A DNA stretch of 6,877 nt, from the NCBI GenBank assembly GCA_947446625.1, contig CANFIE010000215.1:1-6877 (forward strand), given 5' to 3'. How positions within the stretch are numbered: the stretch's first letter is position 1; each line of letters begins with the position of its first letter. A program made the translations under genes and the position numbers. Of the stretch, positions 1 to 5,565 are shown in pieces. The notes below the pieces were generated by a model. That model saw only the letters and a list, made by a program, of their open reading frames with translations. It searched no databases and was not told the DNA's origin. Origin of the DNA: Acetobacteraceae bacterium (GTDB lineage: Bacteria > Pseudomonadota > Alphaproteobacteria > Acetobacterales > Acetobacteraceae).

Positions 1-849
1 GAGGGTGGGTTCCTCGGCAGCAAGTCCATCATTGGCGAACTCACCGAGGCCGAGATTGACCGCAGCCGCAGCCGCAATGACGGCCAGCCGCTGCGCGAGG
101 CGCTGGCCGCCGCCGGCCTTGCCGGCAAGCCGCGCATGCAGTTGGAACCGGGCCGTCACAAGGGCTTCTTCGAGATGCACATCGAGCAGGGCACGCAGTT
201 GGAGAATGCCGGCCTGCGCGTTGGCGTCGTCACTGGCATTGTCGCCATCTGGCAATGGCACCTTACCTTCACCGGCCAGCAGGACCATGCCGGCGGCACT
301 ACCATGGCAGAGCGCCGCGACGCCGGGCTTTCCGCCATTCGGCTGCTGGCGGCCATTGATGCCGAATTCCCGCGCATCTGCGGCCCGCGCAGCACCTGGA
401 CCTGCGGCAGCATCAAGCTGGAACCGGGCGCGCCGAGCATCATCCCCGGCAAGGCCGAGGTGCTGTTCCAGTTCCGCGACGTGGAAGTGCCGGTGCTGGA
501 GCGCATGGAAGCCACGCTGCGCAGCCTGGTGGCCGAGAGCAACCGGCGCGAGAAATGTCAGGCCACGCTGAGCCAGATGAGTCGTGCCACCCCAGCCATT
601 TGCGCGCCCGAGATGATGGCCGCGCTGGAAGCCGCCGCCGAGCAGCATGCTTCCGGCGTGTGGCAGCGCATGCCCAGCGGGGCAGGGCATGATGCGCAGT
701 ACATCGCCAAGCGCATGCCCGTGAGCATGCTGTTCACCCCCAGCATTGGCGGCATCAGCCACCATTGGGCCGAGGACACCAAGGAAGAAGACCTGGCCCT
801 GGGCTGCCAGGTGCTGGCCGATGGCGCCGAGCGGTTTTTGAACAGCTAG
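1..849 (+). CDS. Zn-dependent amidohydrolase, AllC / N-carbamoyl-L-amino-acid hydrolase family (3' part)
   Basis: Open from base 1 in frame 1 to TAG at 847-849: 282 residues, C-terminal part of a family usually about 410 long, so roughly 130 N-terminal residues lie outside. Visible family motifs: HIEQG at 60-64 (its His is a zinc ligand in the family), DHAGGTTM at 95-102 starting the lid/dimerisation region (usual form NHAGTTPM), SGAGHDAQ at 226-233, and GGISHHWAED at 250-259 with the C-terminal metal-binding His. The upstream His, Asp and Glu that complete the dinuclear metal site are not in view. Members hydrolyse C-N bonds of ureido or carbamoyl compounds in the cytosol: allantoate, N-carbamoyl-amino acids, 3-ureidopropionate. 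HIEQGTQLE replaces the common HIEQGPxLE. The substrate cannot be decided here. An ATG at 136 is internal: homology-bearing sequence continues upstream of it. The gene ends tail to tail with the minus-strand gene. Confidence 0.93.
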   Translation, partial: EGGFLGSKSIIGELTEAEIDRSRSRNDGQPLREALAAAGLAGKPRMQLEPGRHKGFFEMHIEQGTQLENAGLRVGVVTGIVAIWQWHLTFTGQQDHAGGTTMAERRDAGLSAIRLLAAIDAEFPRICGPRSTWTCGSIKLEPGAPSIIPGKAEVLFQFRDVEVPVLERMEATLRSLVAESNRREKCQATLSQMSRATPAICAPEMMAALEAAAEQHASGVWQRMPSGAGHDAQYIAKRMPVSMLFTPSIGGISHHWAEDTKEEDLALGCQVLADGAERFLNS

Positions 850-1235
850 CTTCCGAAACCCGACGGCCGCTGGCGATGCTTGCGCCGGCGGCCGCGCCGG
901 TGCCGCCACCAATCCTGCACCGGACCCAGCAGCAGCAAGGGCAGGGCCAGCACCCAGGCCAGGCCAAAGCCGGCCGCCAGCAACCGCAGGCCCAGCGCCA
1001 GGGCCAGCCCGGCCAGCACCGCCAGCAGCACCAGTGTGGCAATGGCCAGCAGGTTCAGCCCCAGCACCAGCCGATGCCGGCGTGAATACCAGGGTGGTGG
1101 GGTGGAGGTATCGGTGGTGGGCAGGCCATCCGGCCCAACCTCGTAAAGCCGCTTTGGGTCTATCTCAAAGCGTGGCGCGGTCAGCGGCGTGGCACCACGA
1201 AGCCGGCGCGCCCGGCCCGGCGCAGCCGCCACCAC
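846..1235 (-). CDS. small two-helix membrane protein, unrecognised (last gene of SPFH unit)
   Basis: 129 residues if begun at the GTG at 1235; a second GTG follows at 1232. I recognise no family. The N-terminal 50 residues are soluble, with a plausible segment FEIDPKRLYEVGPDG at 23-37 and a Pro/Thr-rich linker. Two Leu/Ala-rich hydrophobic helices follow at about 56-81 and 84-106. The tail from 110 is strongly basic (RHRRGRRRKHRQR), consistent with a cytoplasmic C-terminus under the positive-inside rule. The start is uncertain: it overlaps the upstream gene by 55 bp, has no clear Shine-Dalgarno sequence, and no in-frame ATG exists anywhere in the ORF. A rarer start nearer the upstream TGA (1183-1181), for example the overlapping CTG at 1184-1182, cannot be excluded. 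It is probably the fourth gene of the SPFH-NfeD unit and translationally coupled. Confidence 0.62.
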   Translation of the reverse strand: MVAAAPGRARRLRGATPLTAPRFEIDPKRLYEVGPDGLPTTDTSTPPPWYSRRHRLVLGLNLLAIATLVLLAVLAGLALALGLRLLAAGFGLAWVLALPLLLLGPVQDWWRHRRGRRRKHRQRPSGFGS

Positions 1236-1498
1236 AGCGAACCGGCGCCCACCAGCCCGGCCACCAGCACCACCGGCAGCAGAATGCCAATGGCCAGCAC
1301 TGCCAGCCCGGCCAGCAGCAACCCGCCGGCGGCCAGCGCCACCAGCAGCGCCAGTCCGCTCAGCTTACCCAAAAAGCGGTCCAGACCACGGCGCGGCATG
1401 GGTGCGTCAGGCGCTTCGCGGAACTGGCCGTCCAGCGTCATGTCCAAAATCGGTGGGCGGCGCGGGCCGCCCTGAGGGTTGTGCTCCATGGGTGGCAT
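1181..1498 (-). CDS. small two-helix membrane protein, unrecognised (third gene of SPFH unit)
   Basis: 105 residues from ATG at 1498 to TGA at 1183-1181. No family is recognised. A hydrophilic N-terminus of about 45 residues (Pro-rich, with ILDMTLDGQFREAP at 17-30) precedes two hydrophobic helices at about 46-63 and 66-88. A short basic tail RLRRAGR follows. The start is well supported: a GAGGGGG Shine-Dalgarno (1509-1503) overlaps the TGA of the NfeD-like gene, and the ATG lies 9 bp beyond that stop, an arrangement typical of translational coupling. An ATG at codon 4 is an alternative but is further from this site. The layout (soluble N-terminus, helical hairpin, basic tail) resembles that of the next gene, though I see no clear sequence identity. 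Tight spacing suggests a job with the SPFH/NfeD membrane proteins; the function is unknown. Confidence 0.7.
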   Translation of the reverse strand: MPPMEHNPQGGPRRPPILDMTLDGQFREAPDAPMPRRGLDRFLGKLSGLALLVALAAGGLLLAGLAVLAIGILLPVVLVAGLVGAGSLWWRLRRAGRAGFVVPRR

Positions 1499-1507
1499 CT
1501 TGCCCCC

Positions 1508-1942
1508 TCAGTGCCCGGCTTCAAGGGGGCGGACCACCAGCGTGGTGCCATCCACCGCTTCCACCCGCACGGTTTCGCCGGGGCGGGCATGGGCATGGCG
1601 GGTCAGCCGCGCCGGCCAGTCGCTGTCCCCCAGCCGCACGCGCTGCTGCGGGCCTTCGGGCGGCAGCAGCACGCCCTGGCGGCCCACCAGCCCGGCATCG
1701 GGCGTGTTCAGCGTGGGGTGGGCGTTGGTTTGCCGCTTCAGCCGCATGGCCACGGCTATGCCGGCGCTGAGGAACGCCACGAAGGCCACCGCCACCAGCC
1801 AGAAGGGCGGCGCCGCCAGCAGCACCAGCACCCCGGTGGCAATGGCCGCCAACCCCACCCACAGCAAGAAAATGCCGGGCAGCGCCAGTTCCGCGCCCAG
1901 CAGCAGCAGCCCGGCGAGGACCCAGATCAGCCCTGCGTCCAC
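1508..1942 (-). CDS. NfeD-like membrane protein, short form with OB-fold domain
   Basis: 144 residues from GTG at 1942 to TGA at 1510-1508. Three predicted membrane segments occupy about 4-21, 23-43 and 47-66. A C-terminal soluble domain at about 80-140 has the typical NfeD OB-fold pattern: LVGRQG at 85-90, VRLGDSDWPAR at 102-112, GETVRV at 122-127 and VDGTTLVVRP at 130-139. The length fits the short NfeD class (E. coli YbbK type), which lacks the ClpP-like serine protease domain of long NfeD. It overlaps the 3' end of the SPFH gene by 16 bp, the classic stomatin/NfeD pairing. By family knowledge the protein sits in the inner membrane and is thought to partner the SPFH oligomer. The GTG start is backed by GGAGG six bases upstream. 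Confidence 0.93.
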   Translation of the reverse strand: MDAGLIWVLAGLLLLGAELALPGIFLLWVGLAAIATGVLVLLAAPPFWLVAVAFVAFLSAGIAVAMRLKRQTNAHPTLNTPDAGLVGRQGVLLPPEGPQQRVRLGDSDWPARLTRHAHARPGETVRVEAVDGTTLVVRPLEAGH

Positions 1943-2880
1943 GGGCTGCCTCCGGCCGGCGGCGCGGGCGGCACCACCATGGGGCCGGCGCCACCGGGCG
2001 CCTGCGGCCCGGGCTTCAGCATTTGCAGCGCGGTGGTAATGCCACCCACCAGACCGCTGGCCTCCATGGGCACCACCACCAACCTGGTGTTGGGGTTGCT
2101 CACCATGGCCTCAAACGCCTTCACGTAGCGGTCGCTGATGAAGTAGCGCAGCGCCGCGTCGCCGGTGCCGGCGGTGGCTTCTGAAACCAGCCGCGTTGCC
2201 TTCGCCTCGGCCTCGGCCAGCCGCTCGCGTGCCTCGGCATCGCGCAGGGCCGACATCTGCCGCCCCTCGGCCTGCAGCACCAGCGCCTGCTTCTCGCCCT
2301 CGGCCCGCATCACGCTGGCGCGACGTTCGCGCTCGGCGGTCATCTGCAGGTTCATGGCGCGCACCAGATTCTCCGGGGGCTCCACCTTGCGCAGTTCAAC
2401 GCGGCTTACCTTCACGCCCCAAGGCTCGGTGGCGCCATCCAGAATGCGCAGCAGGCTGGAATTGATCTGTTCGCGGCCCGACAGCGTGGCGTCGAGGTCC
2501 ATTTCGCCAATCACGGCGCGGATATTGGTCATGGCCAATGCCGTCAGCGCCTGTTGCAGGTTCTGCACCGCATAGGCCGCCTTGGCCGGGTCCATCACCC
2601 GGTAATACACAATGCCGTCCACCGCCACGCTGGCATTGTCCTTGGTAATCACCGACTGCTCGGGAATATCCAGCACAACTTCCTGCACGTTCAGCTTGCG
2701 GCCAATCTGGTCCATGTAGGGCACCAGAAAGTTCAGCCCGGGGTTCAACAGTCGGGTGAAGGCGCCAAAGCGCTCCACCGTCCAGATTTCACCCTGGGGG
2801 ACGGTGCGAATACCCTTGAAGGCGGTGAACACCGCCAAGATGACAAGGACAACCAGCACAACTTCGAAATTATCGGCCAT
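1927..2880 (-). CDS. qmcA: SPFH/stomatin-family membrane protein, QmcA-like
   Basis: 317 residues, ATG at 2880 with GGAGA seven bases upstream, TGA at 1929-1927. One N-terminal membrane anchor (about 5-22) is followed by the SPFH/Band 7 domain: VPQGEIWTVERFGAF at 27-41, NPGLNFLVPYMDQIGRKLNV at 46-65, and EQSVITKDNASVAVDG at 74-89. NPWG-type sequence appears as EPWGVKVSRVELR at 152-164. A charged Ala/Glu/Arg-rich coiled-coil region follows (about 180-235, EGEKQALVLQAEGRQ), then the C-terminal ISDRYVKAFEAM and VVVPMEASGLVGG segments. The last 30 residues are a Pro/Gly-rich tail. Sequence and length agree closely with E. coli QmcA (about 305 residues). Such proteins form large ring- or cage-like oligomers on the inner membrane and are linked to membrane microdomains and quality control. 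First gene of the unit, overlapping the NfeD-like gene. Confidence 0.93.
   Translation of the reverse strand: MADNFEVVLVVLVILAVFTAFKGIRTVPQGEIWTVERFGAFTRLLNPGLNFLVPYMDQIGRKLNVQEVVLDIPEQSVITKDNASVAVDGIVYYRVMDPAKAAYAVQNLQQALTALAMTNIRAVIGEMDLDATLSGREQINSSLLRILDGATEPWGVKVSRVELRKVEPPENLVRAMNLQMTAERERRASVMRAEGEKQALVLQAEGRQMSALRDAEARERLAEAEAKATRLVSEATAGTGDAALRYFISDRYVKAFEAMVSNPNTRLVVVPMEASGLVGGITTALQMLKPGPQAPGGAGPMVVPPAPPAGGSPWTQG
1949..1953 (-). promoter_or_regulatory. Shine-Dalgarno site fixing the NfeD-like GTG start
   Basis: GGAGG on the minus strand, inside the coding sequence of the SPFH gene, six bases before the GTG at 1942. It supports the GTG start and the 16-bp gene overlap, and suggests that ribosomes can load internally as well as by coupling. 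Confidence 0.75.
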
Positions 2881-2930
2881 ACCGTTTTCTCCGCTTGCGT
2901 GAGTGCACTTGTATCACATCCCGGAGCAAT

Positions 2931-2958
2931 CCGGCGGCCTGATATGGCAGGCCGCCGG
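2931..2958 (-). terminator. strong GC stem-loop downstream of the Ldh-type gene
   Basis: Perfect inverted repeat: CCGGCGGCCTG (2931-2941), six-base loop, CAGGCCGCCGG (2948-2958). It begins 7 bp after the stop codon of the Ldh-type gene, in the only gap between that unit and the SPFH unit. Position suggests a transcription stop or a 3'-end-stabilising hairpin. The minus-strand sequence after the stem is ATTGCTCC, with no run of T, so a classical intrinsic terminator is only partly supported; attenuated read-through into the SPFH unit is possible. Confidence 0.6.
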
Positions 2959-2965
2959 TGTCAGC

Positions 2966-4018
2966 TCAGGCCAGTCCCAATTCCGCCGCAATGCCATAGC
3001 CCTCGGCCATGCTGCACAGCTTCTTCCAAGTGGCATCCTCAATCTCAATGCCATTGGCGCGGCGGTCCAACTCGGTGCGATGCTCAATCTCGCCGGGGTA
3101 GAGCACGCCCTGGCTGCCCTCGCTCGGCGGCGTGGCCTTAAGGTACTCGGCCAGGTCCTTCACCTCGCCGCGGAAGGCCATCAGCGGCCGGAAGGCCTCT
3201 ACCTTGATCGCCAGCATGAAGGTGCCGTCATTGTGGCGGCCGGTCGGCTCCACGCCAAAGCCCAGGCCGGTCATCAGCCCGCAGAGGATTTCACCAATCA
3301 CGGCAAGGCCGTAGCCCTTGTAGCCCTCGGTGCCGCCCAGCGGCAGCAGCGCGCCGCCATTGTTGTAGCCATGCGGGTCGTCGGTCAGCTCGCCATCCTT
3401 GGTGACAACCCAGCCCTTGGGGATTTTCTGCCCGCGCGCCTGGGCCAGCTTGATCTTGCCCACCGCCACGCTGGAGGTTGCCATGTCGATGAACAGCGGG
3501 CCTTCCAGGTCGGAGGGCACCGCGATGGCCCAGGGGTTGGTGCCCAGCCGGGCCTCGCGGCCACCAAACGGCGCCACGGCCTTGGGGCTGCGGCCGCTAT
3601 CGGCCCAGGCCATGCCGATCATGCCCGCCTTGGCCGCCATCAGCGGGTAGCTGGCCAGCCGGCCCACATGGCCCTGGCGGAACACGGTGCAGGCCGCGAT
3701 GTTCTGGGTCTGCGCCTTCTCGATGGTCAGCGCCATGGCCTGTTCATTGATGACGTAGCCGAAGCCCCAATGGCCATCCACCACCGTGGTGGTGGCGCTT
3801 TCCTGCACGATCTTGAACGGCGCGCCCGGCACGATGTGCCCGGCCTTGATCCGGTCGATATACTGCGGAATCTGGATGGCGCCGTGGCTGTCATGCCCCA
3901 CCAGATTGGCGTTCACGCAGTGCCGCGCCACGGTGGCGGCCTCGTTCGCGGGCACCTGGGCGCCAATCAGCAACCCACGACAAATGGCTTCAAGCTTTTC
4001 GGCTGCGACCTTGGGCAT
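2966..4018 (-). CDS. Ldh-family NAD(P)-dependent 2-hydroxyacid dehydrogenase (malate/L-lactate/ureidoglycolate type)
   Basis: 350 residues, ATG at 4018, TGA at 2968-2966; the length is usual for the family. A GGGAG site lies about seven bases upstream. Family motifs are present: DSHG at 43-46 with the catalytic His45, GHVG at 116-119, LGTNPWAIAVP at 159-168, IDMATS at 177-182, GYKGYGLA at 232-239, and the C-terminal PGE at 308-310. This is the non-Rossmann Ldh_2 fold that includes AllD (ureidoglycolate), MdhC-type malate, ComC (sulfolactate) and YiaK/DlgD (2,3-diketogulonate) enzymes. It transfers hydride between a 2-hydroxyacid and NAD(P)+ in the cytosol. Motifs do not separate these substrates. 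It lies 15 bp after the LigI-like hydrolase, so the two are very probably co-transcribed and may act in sequence. It is the last gene of its unit, followed by a strong stem-loop. Confidence 0.93.
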   Translation of the reverse strand: MPKVAAEKLEAICRGLLIGAQVPANEAATVARHCVNANLVGHDSHGAIQIPQYIDRIKAGHIVPGAPFKIVQESATTTVVDGHWGFGYVINEQAMALTIEKAQTQNIAACTVFRQGHVGRLASYPLMAAKAGMIGMAWADSGRSPKAVAPFGGREARLGTNPWAIAVPSDLEGPLFIDMATSSVAVGKIKLAQARGQKIPKGWVVTKDGELTDDPHGYNNGGALLPLGGTEGYKGYGLAVIGEILCGLMTGLGFGVEPTGRHNDGTFMLAIKVEAFRPLMAFRGEVKDLAEYLKATPPSEGSQGVLYPGEIEHRTELDRRANGIEIEDATWKKLCSMAEGYGIAAELGLA

Positions 4019-4033
4019 CGCGTCTCTCCCGGT

Positions 4034-4903
4034 TCAGATTGGGGAGAATCCGTACAACCGCCCGGGATTCTCCACCAGTATGCGCTGCGCCAAATCGGCA
4101 TTGCCCAGCGCGGCCAGAAAATCCCCCAGCAAATCGCCGTAGTGCAGCGACCGGTTGGGCGGGGTGCTGTCCGGGCCTTTGTGTTCGCTGGCCGGGGGCA
4201 CATGCGGCCAGTCGCTGCCCCACAGGCAGCGGTCGGCGCCGGCTTCCAGCATGGCGGCCAGCCAGTCTCGCGGGGTTTCGGTGTTGTATTCGCCCAGGCC
4301 CAGCCGATAGGGCGCCGAGAGCTTCACCCACACATGCTGCATGCCCACCAGGTCGCGCAGCGCCCGGCCCTCGCCACTGTCGGGCGATTTGCCCAGGGGC
4401 AGGCCGAAATGGTCAATCACCACCGGCACCGGCAGCGGCTCTATCATCCGCGCCGCGCCGATCAGCGCACTGAACGGCAGCACCAGTTGCAAATGCCAGC
4501 CCATGCGCTGCGCCAGCGCGGCATGCTGCGCCAACACGCCCTGGATTTGCCGGTGGTCGTCCTTCAGCCGGCTGTTCAGGTTTATCCGCAGCCCGGCCAC
4601 GCCACGCGCCTGCAACTGCCCGGCCTGGGCGTCGTCCACCTGGGTGGGGTCCACCACCGCCACGGCGCGGCCATTGCCGTTCAGCGTGTCGCAGGCCTGC
4701 AGCGTGGCTTCATTGTCGGTGCCGTAAAAGCTGGGCTGCACCACCACGAAGCGCCGCACCTCCGGCCCGGCGGTGGCGCGCAAATCCTCCAGCGTGGCCA
4801 GGGCGGCGGTGTAGTGCCGGCTGGGTTGCTGCGGAAACCGCGCCAATGGCCCCACCACGTGCACATGGCAGTCCACCGCGCCGCGCGGAATGGCAAGGCT
4901 CAC
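4034..4903 (-). CDS. LigI-like amidohydrolase-superfamily hydrolase (COG3618, Amidohydro_2)
   Basis: 289 residues from GTG at 4903 to TGA at 4036-4034. TIM-barrel amidohydrolase landmarks: DCHVH at 11-15 at the end of strand 1, GLRINL at 104-109, VVIDHFG at 161-167, VKLSAPYR at 193-200, and WGSDWPH at 228-234 with the catalytic Asp231. The end ENPGRLYGF at 278-286 is typical. The set of motifs matches the group with 2-pyrone-4,6-dicarboxylate hydrolase (LigI), galactarolactone isomerase and 4-sulfomuconolactone hydrolase, which act on carboxylated lactones. The frame stays open to a start at 5077, but those 58 extra codons are Cys/Ser/Gly-rich, unlike the family, and end just before the conserved barrel start. 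GTG 4903 has an AGGA site in front, so I chose it (TTG at 4906 is the alternative). First gene of the unit with the Ldh-type dehydrogenase. Confidence 0.9.
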   Translation of the reverse strand: MSLAIPRGAVDCHVHVVGPLARFPQQPSRHYTAALATLEDLRATAGPEVRRFVVVQPSFYGTDNEATLQACDTLNGNGRAVAVVDPTQVDDAQAGQLQARGVAGLRINLNSRLKDDHRQIQGVLAQHAALAQRMGWHLQLVLPFSALIGAARMIEPLPVPVVIDHFGLPLGKSPDSGEGRALRDLVGMQHVWVKLSAPYRLGLGEYNTETPRDWLAAMLEAGADRCLWGSDWPHVPPASEHKGPDSTPPNRSLHYGDLLGDFLAALGNADLAQRILVENPGRLYGFSPI

Positions 4904-4912
4904 CAAGGGAAT

Positions 4913-4916
4913 TCCT
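4913..4916 (-). promoter_or_regulatory. Shine-Dalgarno site for the LigI-like hydrolase
   Basis: AGGA on the minus strand within CAACAGGAATTCCC, nine bases before the GTG at 4903. Together with the lack of family-like sequence further upstream, it argues for a 289-residue protein rather than the longest open frame. Confidence 0.55.
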
Positions 4917-4923
4917 GTTGCGT

Positions 4924-4962
4924 AATTGGAGCAAACCAATGTTTGCCGACAATTTGAGCAAA
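4924..4962. promoter_or_regulatory. repeat cluster, probable operator of the divergent catabolic and transport units
   Basis: Three overlapping symmetries are visible. A direct repeat: AATTGGAGCAAA (4924-4935) and AATTTGAGCAAA (4951-4962), 11 of 12 identical, 27 bp apart. A perfect palindrome: GCAAAC-CAAT-GTTTGC (4931-4946). A second inverted repeat: ATTGG-N6-CCAAT (4925-4940). It lies 21-59 bp upstream of the hydrolase GTG, in an A/T-richer patch within G+C-rich DNA. Such clusters are typical binding sites for dimeric regulators. The ATTGG/CCAAT arms recall GntR/FadR-type operators, but the spacer is not the usual one, so the regulator family is open. No regulator gene lies in the window. 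Confidence 0.55.
4925..4952 (-). promoter_or_regulatory. possible sigma-70-type promoter of the hydrolase-dehydrogenase unit
   Basis: On the minus strand, TTGTCG (4952-4947) as -35 and TCCAAT (4930-4925) as -10, each four of six to consensus, with a 16-bp spacer. The spacer is exactly the palindrome 4931-4946, which would let a bound regulator block polymerase. The implied transcript start, near 4918, gives a very short leader that still holds the AGGA site. This is weak by sequence alone. Confidence 0.3.
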
Positions 4963-5095
4963 GCTGCCTGCTGCCGCCAGAGTCGCGCAAGCAATAACTG
5001 ACCCAACTCTTGCCGCCTGGGTGTGCCGGCAATCGGCTATTCCAAGCGCTGCCGCCATGGCCTAGCCTCCCGGCCAAATACTGGGGGTTACGTGC
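4963..5095. other. tctB-proximal part of the divergent intergenic region
   Basis: Non-coding on both strands as far as I can judge. It lies between the repeat cluster and the tctB start. I see no convincing -35/-10 pair for tctBA; TTGCCG (5010-5015) and GGCTAT (5035-5040) are 19 bp apart, too wide to trust. There is no riboswitch-like or tRNA-like structure and no small ORF with a ribosome-binding site. Confidence 0.5.
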
Positions 5096-5557
5096 ATGCA
5101 GTTGTCAGACCGGGTCACCGGCCTGTTCCTGGCCGGGCTTGGCCTGGCCGCGGCCTGGGGTGGCTCCCGTCTGCCGGCCGTGCCCGGGCAGGATGTTGGG
5201 CCCGCGGCTTTTCCCATGCTCATTGGCGGCGGCCTGCTGATCTGCGGGGTGATGATTGCCTTCGGCATTGGCCATAGCTTTGAGGTGCCGGACGAGGACG
5301 AACCCAAGGGCTTTCGCCTGGCCGACCTGCGCGCCCTGATTCCGCCCGCCCTGCTGCTGTTCTACATGCTGGCCGTGGATACGCTGGGCTTCATGCTCAC
5401 CGCCTTCACCATCGTGGCCTGTTCCGCCCTGGCGCTGGGCGCCCGGCCGCGCCTGGCGCTGCCGCTGGCGGTGGTCACGCCGATTTTCGTGCATGCCGTT
5501 TTCGCCAAGCTGCTGCGAGTGCCGCTGGCGGATGGCATTCTTCCGGCCTTCTGGTAG
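5096..5557 (+). CDS. tctB: tripartite tricarboxylate transporter, small membrane subunit TctB
   Basis: 153 residues, ATG at 5096, TAG at 5555-5557; the length fits the TctB (DUF1468) family. Hydrophobic segments lie at about 7-21, 37-58, 80-98 and 101-136 (the last probably two helices), giving the usual four or so membrane spans. The family landmark GPAAFPMLIGGGLL at 36-49 follows the first helix, and the end FAKLLRVPLADGILP is the typical TctB C-terminus. A charged loop (EVPDEDEPKGFR, about 63-74) separates the halves. TctB is the poorly conserved partner of TctA in the inner membrane; together with a periplasmic TctC/Bug binding protein they take up carboxylates using an ion gradient. A GGGGG run at 5083-5087 is the only Shine-Dalgarno candidate. 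Transcribed divergently from the hydrolase unit across a 192-bp gap; tctA follows after 8 bp. Confidence 0.92.
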   Translation: MQLSDRVTGLFLAGLGLAAAWGGSRLPAVPGQDVGPAAFPMLIGGGLLICGVMIAFGIGHSFEVPDEDEPKGFRLADLRALIPPALLLFYMLAVDTLGFMLTAFTIVACSALALGARPRLALPLAVVTPIFVHAVFAKLLRVPLADGILPAFW

Positions 5558-5565
5558 CCCCTGAC

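Noticed and set aside
5..571. 188-codon plus-strand open frame at the window start
   Set aside because: A different frame over the amidohydrolase gene. The product is Ala/Arg/Ser/Pro-rich, and the frame-1 product carries the HIEQG and DHAGGTTM motifs.
888..1080. CAG/GCC-rich repetitive-looking stretch on the plus strand
   Set aside because: It is the complement of Leu/Ala/Gly codons of the two membrane helices in the minus-strand gene; there is no regular repeat unit.
1034..2128. 364-codon plus-strand open frame
   Set aside because: Antisense to the small membrane-protein genes, the NfeD-like gene and part of qmcA. The product is Gln/His/Pro-rich low complexity, created by the complement of Leu/Ala/Gly codons in membrane helices.
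2902..2909. 8-bp palindrome AGTGCACT upstream of qmcA
   Set aside because: Short, single copy, and without flanking symmetry or a recognisable promoter; expected by chance.
2903..4957. 684-codon plus-strand open frame
   Set aside because: Antisense to the Ldh-type gene and the LigI-like hydrolase, both with clear family motifs. Its product is His/Gln/Gly/Ala-rich without domain structure, typical of a shadow frame in G+C-rich DNA.
4904..5077. 58-codon N-terminal extension of the LigI-like hydrolase
   Set aside because: Composition (Cys/Ser/Gly-rich) is unlike the family, the repeat cluster lies inside it, and a GTG with an AGGA site sits just before the conserved barrel start.
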